NCBI GenBank assembly: GCA_026874595.1
Contig: CM049309.1
Coordinates: 8,647,076 to 8,711,075, forward strand
Source of the DNA: Sipunculus nudus
Lineage: Eukaryota; Annelida; Sipuncula; Golfingiida; Sipunculidae
Reading direction: 5' to 3'
DNA: 64,000 nucleotides
This document shows positions 39,301-51,300 of this stretch, piece by piece. The notes under the pieces are model-generated. The model worked only from the letters and a program-made list of their open reading frames with translations. It was not told the origin of the DNA and did no database searches. The stretch's first letter is position 1. Every line of letters starts with the position of its first letter. The translations under genes were made by a program, and so were the position numbers.

Positions 39301-42300
39301 AAAGTTACTGAACAGTACCAAAAAGTTACTGAAACAACTTATAAAAGTAATTTTAAATAATGTAAACCCCAAAAATGACCAAAAATGTTTTAGACTGTCA
39401 GTAAATTGTGCAACTTGTAGCAAATTGTGTGCTCTTTTTAAAGGATTATAAAAAATAACTGATATAAAATGACAAAATGTTACAATATATGCCTTTGAAT
39501 ACCCCATCATTGCCACTTGACAGTATATACTGTGAGCATTATAAGTCAAACAGTAATGGACAGATTTCTTTCATGTTATGCATGCATATAGATATGGTTT
39601 ATGGAATGAGGTATATTTAATTTTAAATTTAATTTTAAAAATTAATTTAATTTAAATTATTTTTTTTTTAAATTTAATTTTTTTTTTCAAATGTTGGATA
39701 TTTTGGAATGCAGTTTATTGATTTGGGGTCATGACCGTGACTATGAGAGTGACCTTGACCTTGAATATTCCCATATTTGGTGAAAAACATAAAATCATGA
39801 ATATCTTAAAAAGGGCCACTTGACAGCACTGTGAGCATTATAAGTCAAAAATCCTTTGATCAATTGTCCTTCCCAATCCAAAATATTCCTATATTTTGTA
39901 CAAATGTTTCTCACATTCATTGCTAAAATACAAATACATCACATTATATCAACAAAATACCACAAAACCTCATTTGTCTGGCGATACTATGGCACCAGCG
40001 GTGCCAAGAAATGTCTAGTTTTTCGGTACTTTTCTGTATCTTTTCGGTACTTTTCGGTAACTTTTTGGTACTTTTCTTTGTTTAGAAAGACCTGGATCAG
40101 ACAGCTAATTAGGTTTGTAAAGGGGCTGTGCAAAAATAAAAGGAAAACCAATTAAGTTTATATCATTCAACAAACTGGAAAGGAAATTTAAACTGAAACC
40201 CAAAAACCTGTGCAACTTGTGGTAATGCAGTACTTATCAGCAATTAGACATATGCTATCCAAAAATATATCCTCCCAGTTTTATTGTGTAGCAGTAGAAT
40301 TTATGATAACACAGGTGCAAACAAAGTAAATTATACCAGTAACTTTCTGTTCAGTAGCCACATGTTGTGTACTACTAATGAATAAAGTATCAGTTACTTC
40401 TGTGCAGGACCACTTTGATGTAGCATTCATCCATTTTTGTGTAAACTCCGTTAATTGCTTGCCCTAGTGTTTCTAATGAATGAACATATTTGTATAAATA
40501 ATAAATAGACTAATGCAATCAGTGGATTTTGCTCATGTGGGCTGGACAGGTCATAGAATCACATGAAATATAAATGATTATTCTGTATCAGTATGGATTA
40601 ATCAGTATGAGCTTTTACTCTGGTACTGAAAGTCATAATGGAATGATTGAATAATACATCAGCCACAATTTATCAGTCTATATATGACTTCTACATGGTT
40701 TATTTCGGTGTGATGAAATGCATTCACATTTCTTTATTTTTCCCCTATTCTGATGGTATTAGTTTTTGAACTCTTGACCTCTTTCTCTTCTCCTTCCCTC
40801 TCTCTCTCTCTTTCTTTCTGTCCTTCTCTTTCCTCATGCAGTGCTCTTATAATTAATTCTTCTTTATCCAACCAAATCAAATATGTTTCTCTCCTTGAAT
40901 TTTCCTCTCCACTCCTGTTTTCTTCTTATTTGTCTCATTCAATTCTGATCTTCTTGGTGAGATTCTCTGTTTTCTTCTCTTATCTGTTAAATCCAAAATC
41001 TTGTCTTCTTATTTCTTCTCAGTTTCTTGTTTCTCCTTTCTTTTTCATTTAATGTTCAGATTTTTTCTTCTCTTCTGTTTTTTTTTCCTTCTTGATATGC
41101 ACCTTTATTTACTTTTACAATTCTCCTTTATAACATTTTTAATCACAATCACAATTTCCTTTGGGTTTTTTTTCCTTAAATGTTCTCCTTTCAGTTTTAC
41201 TCTTCTTGCTAAGTTCTTTCTTTCTCTTGTCTCCTCATTGTCAATATCACTTGTACATAACAGTATTGTCCCTCCTTCATCTTTTTGTCTGAGTCGCCTT
41301 CTTTTTCTTTTTCTGTGCTTGTCCTACTTTTGTCTATTCTACCGTTTCTATATTTTTTCCTCTCAATGTCACTTCCTGTTTCATGATCCGTTTATTCTGA
41401 TTTGCTTAATCTTACATCTTGTCTTCTAATATGCCCATTTATTATCCAACCTTAATTCTTTTACTCTCTTTTCTCTTCTGCTTAAACTGATTAATACATT
41501 TATGGTATAACTGAGATGTAATGTTTTGATTTGTCTTCATGGTTGTATAGATGCTGACAGGTGGTGTCAGTAAATTAGGCCTTGTTTCATGAGGGATATT
41601 CAGTCCAGTGCTGGTAGTTACATAACAAACCCCAGGGGTGACTGTTACATTTGTATAGTGTTCATATATGTTCACCTTTATCAGATAATCAGGTCTATTT
41701 CTGTGCAGACTGGAGTATAAAGTCTTTGCTATCAACATCTCTACTGTCAGAATGCAATCAGTGGCCCAGGGAACAGTGACCTGATCACAGAAGCCACAAT
41801 GCCATATTTCTTCATGGTGGAAACATCGAGATTGTATAAATTTCAGTCTGGCTTGCGATAAAGCACAGTTTGGGACTTGAGTTTCGGGCTGCAGTAAATT
41901 ACCAGGGATGCTATCGAGTTTTATAAACTGCTACACTTTTTAATTACTAGCCTGGCAGATTTTGTATCACATTAAGTGGGGCACCAAAAAACGCACTACT
42001 GATATGGATGTTTATGTCTGTATCAGGATATCGGTCTTCCAGGTTCATGAACAAAAGCTCCACCTGTCCTGTGTAAAGTGGGTTTATTAGTAATCTGTCA
42101 CTGTCAGTGGATTGATTGTTTTTCAGACGACCAGACCAGAGTGGTGCTAACTCAGCTGCCTGGTGAAGCTGGCTCAGACTACATCAATGCAACATATATT
42201 GACGTGAGTTCATTAAGCAAATTTCTGTCCGTATACAATAAAGATGGTACCATCTCACAACCCATCAGGGGGTTTGTAAGTTCACAAAGCAAATTTGTCC

Positions 42301-45300
42301 GTTTATGTGACGCTGATGAAGCCAACTCAAAGCACCCTCATCAATTCTTTTGAGTTTTCTAAGCATTTTGTCTCATGTTGCATTGGCGATTCTCATCTGT
42401 TCACATCGCAGATTTGTTCTTAACATGACACTTACTATGCTGAGTTAAAAGGGATTTATAAAATACAGTATCCAAGAAGGACTTTAGCCCATTATATATA
42501 ATTTTAGGAGAAAAAAAATCTTACAGATAAAAGTCACAAACTTTGTTGGGAAATAAAGTCACATATTTGTGTTTAAAAATGACAAATTTTATTAAAAAGA
42601 AACACACCTTAAATTCTCATGTTATCACTTAATATATTTTACTGCAATTTGATCACTGACGTTTTAATCAAGGTCACAACTAATGATGCTTCTACTGCTT
42701 AGTTTACTCTGCAGGGTAACATTAATTTTATAATTATATGTTATTAACCGGCTTGTATTGCCTCCCTATTGCCCTGAGGGCCATGTGGACCAATAGGTGA
42801 TACAGCTATTTTAGAAGGCAATACTGAACAAGCCTGTTTATAATATTTTTATTAAATGGCCACGCATGTTATCAGCATGTGCACAACCAGCCATTCACAG
42901 TTACTGTATTTTCACCTAGTAAAACACTTCAGCAATGTACACATGCCAGCACCTTCACAGATCCAGGGACCCAGTTCATTCCTTGGTGGGGCATCACACT
43001 GCATAGTGACATCACACAAATTGTTAAGCTTGTTGATTTCATTCTGGGGTGTTGCGTCACTGATATGAGTTCACTGAGTTAAAATGAATAGGCCATATCG
43101 CCCTTTGGCCTTGATATGAACCTTAATTAAATGGCCTGTTGTACCACATGTGCTGAGGCCTCGTAATTTGTGTGAAAATAAGTGTGGCCATTTAATAATT
43201 ATTCACATATCATGAATATTAAGCCACTAATGATATTATCATTTCAGAAGTCTCATATAATTGCTTTTTGTTTTTCAAGTTTAAATGTAAAGAGTTGGGT
43301 GTCAGTTTTAAGTTTGCCACTTCAGAACTAGCATCTTTAGTGCTTATAAAATTCATTTGTTTTTAAGTAGTGGCCTTATTCAAATTTCCAAAACTTAGTA
43401 AATTATTATGAGAATTGTAAAAAGTGTTCTATATGAATATAACAAAAATGTAAGTAGTAATTTTAAGCTTTTTTTCTACTTTTATTTCATGAACTTTATT
43501 TCTATACAAAAACCACAGGTCTGTTTATTTTTAGCTCTTTGTTTATTACCTGTAATGTTTAATGAATGTTATTGAATTTTTAGTCAACGACAAAGCGACA
43601 AGCTTATATTGCAGCTCAGGGTAAGTAATTTATTCATTGAATTCATCTCCTTTAAGAGCATGTAGAGAACCCTATAAGGATGTCCTCTTTTAATTGTATC
43701 CGCCAAAACAGAGTTTTGCGGATACTATGTTTTCAGCTGCACGCCGCCGCCGCCGCCGCCGCGTAGGTGTCCGGACAACTCCTCCGTAACCGCTGGGCGG
43801 AATTTTACGAAACCCGGGATTATGTTCGGGTCACATGTGAACTGCTGCGCCCCGATTTTGTTTTGACCTCTAACCTTTCCTCTGCGCTCTGCGTCCGTTT
43901 GTGCGTCTGTTTCCACACATAAACCAACATATCTCGGGAACCGTTTGACCGATCAGGAAAATTTTTTTACACAAATGTAGCCCTTGGAGAGCTTTATAAC
44001 ATACACAAAAAATGGTGGCGCCACCTGCAACCATGTTTGCTTAGTGTCCATCTGTTCATCTGCCTTGGGTTAAAATCACTGATATCTCTGCAGTGACTAG
44101 ACTAATTCACCTGAAATTTGGCATGCGTACACATCCTGGATAGCTTTTCTGATTTTATGACAGGTGGCGCCACCTACATTCACATTTACACTGCAGACAT
44201 CCAAGCTCATATCTCGGGAACCGTTTGACCGATCAGGAAAATTTTTTTGCACAAATGTAGCCCTTGGAGAGCTTTATAACATACACAAAAAATGGTGGCA
44301 CCACCTGCAACCATGTTTGCACAGTGTCCATCTGTTCGTCTGCCTTGGGTTAAAATCACTCATATCTCTGCAGTAACTTGACTAATTCACCTGAAATTCG
44401 GCATGCTTACACATCCTGGATAGCTTTTCTGATTTTATGACAGGTGGCGCCACCTACATTCATGTTTACACTGCAGACATCCAAGCTCATATCTCGGGAA
44501 CCGTTTGACCGATTGGGCCAAAATTTTGCATGTGTATAGATCTCACATAGCTCTTAATCATACGCAAAACTGGTGGCGCCACCTGCAGCCATTTTTGCAC
44601 AGCTCCTGTCTGTTTGTCTTCCATGGGATAAAATCACTCATATCTTGGCAGTGGTTTGACATATCTGCCTAAAATTTTGCAGGTTTATACATCCCCGACA
44701 GCTCTCTTGATTTTATGACAGGTGGCGCCACCTGCATTCTAGTTTATGCAGCAGACATCCAAGCTCATATCTTGGGAACCGTTTGACCGATTGGGCCAAA
44801 GTTTTGCATGTGTATAGTTCTCACATAGCTCTTTATCATACGCAAAACTGGTGGCGTCACCTGCAACCATTTTTGCTCAGCGTCCATCTGTTTGTCTGCC
44901 ACGGGCTAAAATCACTCATATACATGTAGTGGTTTGACTTATCTGCCTTAAATTTTGCATATGTATACAACTTGGACGTCTTTCTGGATTTTGTGGTATG
45001 GGGGGCAACCTACATACACAATTTGGCTGAAGACATCCATGCTAATATGCAACACTCAATTTTCCCTTGCCACTCAATCCATGCCTCACTTCACCTGTTC
45101 CACTCTGATTTAGGCGGATACACGTAGTGGCTTGTCGACTACCCGTATTCTAGTTTAACATGAAATAACCTTGTATGGCGTTAGGCCTTGGACCCTGTTT
45201 ATGCAGAAATGACAGAATATATGATACTTGTTTTTTGTCTTTTAAACATGTCTGCTTGTTAACACTAGATGTGGCACATGTCACTGTGATTCTTAGCTTA

Positions 45301-48300
45301 GCTGTCTATACATTATTTATTTGAGCTATATCAATTAGGCTTTGTCCATTGTCCATCCAGCTGTCCATTAACAGGGCACAAATCATAAACATTGGACCTA
45401 GACACTTCTTACTTTGCATCCTTGGAGGTCCTTCAAAAATCTCTGTGGAAACACTCAGTAAAAAACATGGTGTCCTATATTCTGCAAGCTTTATGCTGAT
45501 AATATCAGTTTCATCATTAAAACCAGTTGTAAATGTTAAGTCATGACTAGTATCATAATCACTGGTGCTGAATCATGCCAATTTTGCCCCTAGTGACCCA
45601 GGCCTGACCTGGTGCCTACCTCCACATGGGTAATAAGATCACGTTTTGCAGAAAGTGCAATGCCCTTAGTATCATAGCCACAACCAACTCATCAGTCAGC
45701 TCAGGGTCTTGACCCAATGGTAACTTGTTATGATATGCCTTTTCCAGTCAGATTTGTTCATTCTGAACATTTTCATAAAAAAAAAATATTACATCAGACC
45801 TGAAACATGTCATGGGTGTCTGCATCCAGTGTGAAAAGCCCCCTAATTGTCATGACAAAAAATGCTGTCAGCTTTGATGTGTAATTTTTAGCTCAGCTGA
45901 CTGTAGCAATCACTCTTTGTCCGTCATCCGTCTGTCCATCCGTCCGTCTGTCTCTCTAGCTGTTTGTCTGTCCGTTAACCAGGCACAAATCTTAACTGCT
46001 GGACCTAGAATCTTGTAACTTGACATTCTGAGAGGTCCATGAAAAATCTCCTTGGAAACCAGAAATTAGGTCTCTGTTACCCATATCCTTTGAGCTATGG
46101 GGCCCGAAAGTACCCCCCCCCCCCCCCCCCGAAGAGTAAAAAATTTCGTACAAAAACTTTAATATCTCATTAACTACATCACTGATGGGCATTATTTTTG
46201 GCATTCATATTGATCATGAGATGTTTCATCAGTTTCTGCAGACTTGTGATGCCACCTGTATTTTTCGGTTGTTTACAAATCGTTTTCTCTATTTTTGAGA
46301 CTTTTAAAAATGTGAACACCTATTAACAGGGCACAAATCGTAAAGACTGGACCTAGAATCTTCATTCTTGACACAGTGGGAGACCTATGAAAAGTCTCCG
46401 TGGAAACCTGAAATAAGGTCTCTGTTACCCTTATCCTTTGAGCTGTTGGGCTCTCCATTATCCCCCAGAATAATGGAAAATTTGAAAAAAAAAAAACTGC
46501 AACATCTCAATAACTACAATACTGATGGTCATGATTTTTGGCATACGTATTGATCAAGAGGTGTTCCATCAGTTACTGCAGACTGGTGGTGCCACCTGTA
46601 TTTTTTTCAAATTTTTACAATTTTTTTCTCACCATTTAGGATGTAGTTATCTGTTAACAGGGTACAAATCATAAAAACTGGACCTAGAATCTTCGTTCTT
46701 GACACACAGGGAGACCCATGAAAAGTCTCAATGGAAACCTGAAATGAGGTCTGTGTTTCCCATATCCTTCAAACTATAGGACTCCATAGTATCCCTCAGA
46801 ATAATGGACAATTTGATACAAAAGCTGAAGTATCTGAACAACTAATGCAGAGATCACCATGATTCTTTGCATGGATATTGATTATGGAGTGTTTCATCAG
46901 TTTCTGCAGACTGGTGGTGCCACCTATATTTTATTCAATTTTTTCGAATTTTTTTCTCCGTTTTTTGAGAACCTAAAGGATGATGTCATCTGTTAATGTG
47001 GCACAAATTGTAACAACTTGACCTAGAATCTTCAATCTTGTCATGCAAAGAGGCCCATGAAAAGTGTCTGTGGAAACCTGAAATTAGGTCTCTGTTACCC
47101 ATATTTTCAAGCTACAGGACTCTGAAGTATCCCTCAGAATAATGGAAATTTGATACCAAAGCTGAAGTATGGTAATGCAGAGATCATCATGATTCTTTGC
47201 AAGGATATTGGCCATTTAGTGTTTATATTTATTTTCTGCAGACTTGTGGAACCACCTGTATTTTTTTTTATAGTTTACACATTTCTTCTCTATTTTTGAG
47301 ATATATAAATACAGACACAATCTTGGCTTGTTGGTTAATCTCTTTGATGCTTCAGTTGAATGGGTATATACTACCATTCAGATGATAAAATTTCCTTTTG
47401 CAAATCTCTTCCCAGTCAGCTGAGTGTCATGACCAATGGGTCACTTTTTTCTACTTTTCTGTACAAAATCTTTATACTAATTGCTTATGTCAGAATCCTT
47501 TTTGCAGAATCATTCCTGAACCCTTGAGAATTATTTTGAATGTCATATATCATATATGTCTTATTAAAAAATGACACTACAAAACTTAAGAAAATGAATA
47601 TCCCAAATATTAAGTCAAAATGGAATGTTTATGATTAACGTTCTGTTTTGCTAATATAATTATCTATAAAGGTCCCACTCGCCTTACTGTCGAAGATTTC
47701 TGGAGGATGATATGGCAGGAGCGGGTACAGTGCATTGTCATGGCAACAAATGTTTTTGAACATGCTCGGGTAAGTAATTAAATTTTTGAAATTTTTAATC
47801 TCCCCCAGTAAAACTTGAAATCATGAATTAGGCTTTAACAAAAGAGAATATGAAATTTGAATGAATATTTGATTAAAAATAAAATGAATTCGAATAGACT
47901 GTAATTAAATTTGACATTCCTGCTATTGGTTTCAGTTCAGCCTAAATTAATTATTAAGATTTGTTATTTAAGCCATAATGAATTGTTAAGACTTGTTATT
48001 TAAACCTAAATGAATTTTTAAGACTCATTATAACAACTGGTTAAGTGATTGTGAAGAAAATGGTTAGGCTGGCTGACTACATGATAATCAATATCACCTA
48101 ATTGTTATAGCTATATTAATTATCAGAAAGACTCAGTAATGTTTAGGGGGTATTTTAATTTCTAAAGTATGACATTTTCCCGGAAGTGACCAAGTCAGTC
48201 AGGAAATACTGGCACCATTTAATCTGGGCATTTTGACCTAAATACACCCAAAATCCATGATGCTCAATACCAACTGATCCACATTAGACCAAATGTCAAC

Positions 48301-51300
48301 TAATGGACATGGTAAATCCTTGTATCACTGTCATGCAATCCAGAGATCACCAACCATCTACATATTAATGAGCATAGCTTTCATCTAGATGGGCCTCTGT
48401 TGGATATAACATTACTAACACAAACTTCAGCTGTGGCTTAAATCCCCATTAGATGAGCTCAGATCTGCTGATCCCAGATAAGTGAGGGATATCATGGCCG
48501 TATGCAAACACTTACAGAAAGTCAAGGATACCAAGCTCAGCCAAGGCAGGCAGTGGATATATCACGTCTGATGCCTAACATGTTTCCATCTGAAAAAAAG
48601 TGCTATGAATTTAGATACTTTGAAATCATGCCATTTCAGAATAAACTGGAAAAATGCAGTGTTACTGCTTTGCTTAGATTTCATGTTATTTTTTTAGGAT
48701 TTCAGGACCTCCATAAATATCTGTATAAAGAAAATAGAAAGGGTATTTTTTTATCCACATAACAACCATTTCAGACATGCCAATGACTTGTATACCTTTG
48801 ATTGAATAAAAAATTAAAACAATAATATTAATATATATATATATATATATGTGTGTGTGTATCACAGTGTAACAAATACAATAGCTTATATTTTCTTTAT
48901 GCTTTCATGTTTACTGTATTAGTCAGAAACTTGCTTGTGATGTTTGAATTAAAATAAAGTGATTTTACATGTAATTAAATGATGCCAAAAAATGTGGATG
49001 TAAAACAGTTATTTTTTACTATATTTTGTATTTTGTTTCAAATTAATTATAAGTCAGAATTTTGAATAAAATTTAGATTTTTAAACTCATGGATGAATTG
49101 GGTATTAAAGTGTAAGTAACTATTAAAACAAAGGGCAACTGTTATTATATGTGAAGTTTCAGGGAAAATACAGTATGCCTTAATGGTTCAAAATTAATAA
49201 AAATCACAGTTATTAAAAAAAAGTTACAGATTGGGGTTTCCTTTATGAGGACATGATTTCTATTAAACCTTGACAGAAAATATGGTTGATAATCATTGGG
49301 AATATTTTAAGCAGAAAATGGACCTATTAGGTCCCTTCTTGTAGGGTATGTGTTGACCTCACTTTTATTGCTATGATTTAGATAAATGACGGGAGTCTTC
49401 TTGTTATTAATAGCAACAGTGTGAGAAGTACTGGCACAATCAGCATGCACGCTATGGGTGTATCGATGTATGGACAGAAGGCTGTGACAACCTTTCAGAA
49501 TTCTCAATCAGAACCTTCCGAATCAAAAAGGTATTTTTCACGATTGATTTGATTGATAATAATTTTCTGCAGCAGCACTTTCAAACAATAACATTGTCTT
49601 GGAAATGGACAAAAGAAAAATGCCATAATTTTCACCATTATTTAAGTCAAGACAATGATTTTCATTGGTATCATAAAAAAAAACTTAAATTTGTCCATGA
49701 GGTAGGTGGGTGCATTGAAATTAATATAGATTCAGACTTGCCCTTGTGTCAGCATGACTGCTGTGACATTGAACAAAAAAGGGATGATAAATTGTACATC
49801 CAGGAGAGCCAGAAGATTTGTGATGCTACCCAGATAACTTTTGCTCCACTACACCAGTATAAGAGGGGCTAAAGGTCAAACATATACCAATAATTCCCTG
49901 ACAAAATCTGTCTCCAGCATTAATGGTTCTGCTCTAGAGATAGGAGTTCCCTTCAAGCTGATTTTGTTTATCGTGTTTGAGCATTTTTGGACTTAAATTA
50001 ATTTGCTTTGTTGTTCCAGTGCCATATATTATCAAACAAATGGCTTCACTGCCCAGTTCCAGATGTATTGTCCGTAAAGTGAACTGAATGTGAGGATCAG
50101 TAGTATTCATTCGTTTTGTGAATTCCTCAATGTTACACTCTTGTATTTTTGTGAAGTTATCATCTTCTAATTGGAACAAGATACTTGAAGTTTTGGAACC
50201 AATGACAAGGCCTTCAATTTGAAGACATTGTATTCAGATTAACAATAAAGAACCTTTTTGTCTTTGCAGGATGGTGAAAATGAAGAAAGACTTATAAACA
50301 TAAATGATTATCTTTTTGACTTTGCAGGATGATGAAAATGAAGAAAGACTTATAAACATAAATGATTATCTTTTTACTTTACAGCATGGTAAAAATGAAG
50401 AAAGACTTATAAACATAAATGATTATCTTTTTGACTTTGCAGGATGATGAAAATGAAGAAAGACTTATAAACATAAATGATTATCATTTTGTCTTTGCAG
50501 GATGATGAAAATGAAGAAAGACTTATAAACATAAATGATTATCATTTTGTCTTTGCAGGATGGTGAAAATGAAGAAAGACTTATAAACATAAATGATTAT
50601 CTTTTTGACTTTGCAGGATGGTGAAAATGAAGAAAGACTTATAAACATAAATGATTATCTTTTTGTCTTTGCAGGATGGTGAAATTGAAGAAAGACTTAT
50701 AAACATAAATGATTATCTTTTTGACTTTGCAGGATGATGAAAATGAAGAAAGACTTATAAACATAAATGATTATCTTTTTGACTTTGCAGGATGATGAAA
50801 ATGAAGAAAGACTTATAAACATAAATGATTATCATTTTGTCTTTGCAGGATGATGAAAATGAAGAAAGACTTATAAACATAAATGATTATCTTTTTGACT
50901 TTGCAGAATGGTGAAAATGAAGAAAGACTTATAAATGATTATCATTTTGTCTTTGCAGGATGATGAAAATGAAGAAAGATTTATAAACATAAATGATTAT
51001 CTTTTTGACTTTGCAGGATGGTGAAAATGAAGAAAGACTTATAAACATAAATGATTATCATTTTGACTTTGTAGGATGGTGAAAATGAAGAAAGACTTAT
51101 AAACATAAATGATTATCTTTTTGACTTTGCAGGATGATGAAAATGAAGAAAGACTTATAAACATAAATGATTATCATTTTGTCTTTGCAGGATGATGAAA
51201 ATGAAGAAAGACTTATAAACATAAATGATTATCTTTTTCACTTTGCAGGATGGTGAAAATGAAGAAAGACTAATAAATGATTATCATTTTGTCTTTGCAG

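Larger units (their letters stand above)
37405..42126 (+). other. Intron 2
   Basis: GTAAGT...TTTCAG. Contains the donor array, a fold-back element (38970-40100) and a pyrimidine-rich tract (40770-41440). The rest shows no recognised feature. Confidence 0.75.
43621..47671 (+). other. Intron 4
   Basis: GTAAGT...ATAAAG. Occupied largely by a family 3 element, a decayed family 2 copy and a better-preserved family 2 copy, all on the gene strand. Confidence 0.75.

Noticed and set aside
40753-41429. 99- and 142-codon open frames rich in Phe, Ser and Leu
   Set aside because: They lie in the pyrimidine-rich tract, where stop codons are rare by composition.
49549-49872. 107-codon open frame right after exon 6, considered as an exon extension
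   Set aside because: The exon 6 donor GTATTT joins correctly to exon 7 in phase 0 and the family motif order; the open frame has no PTP similarity.
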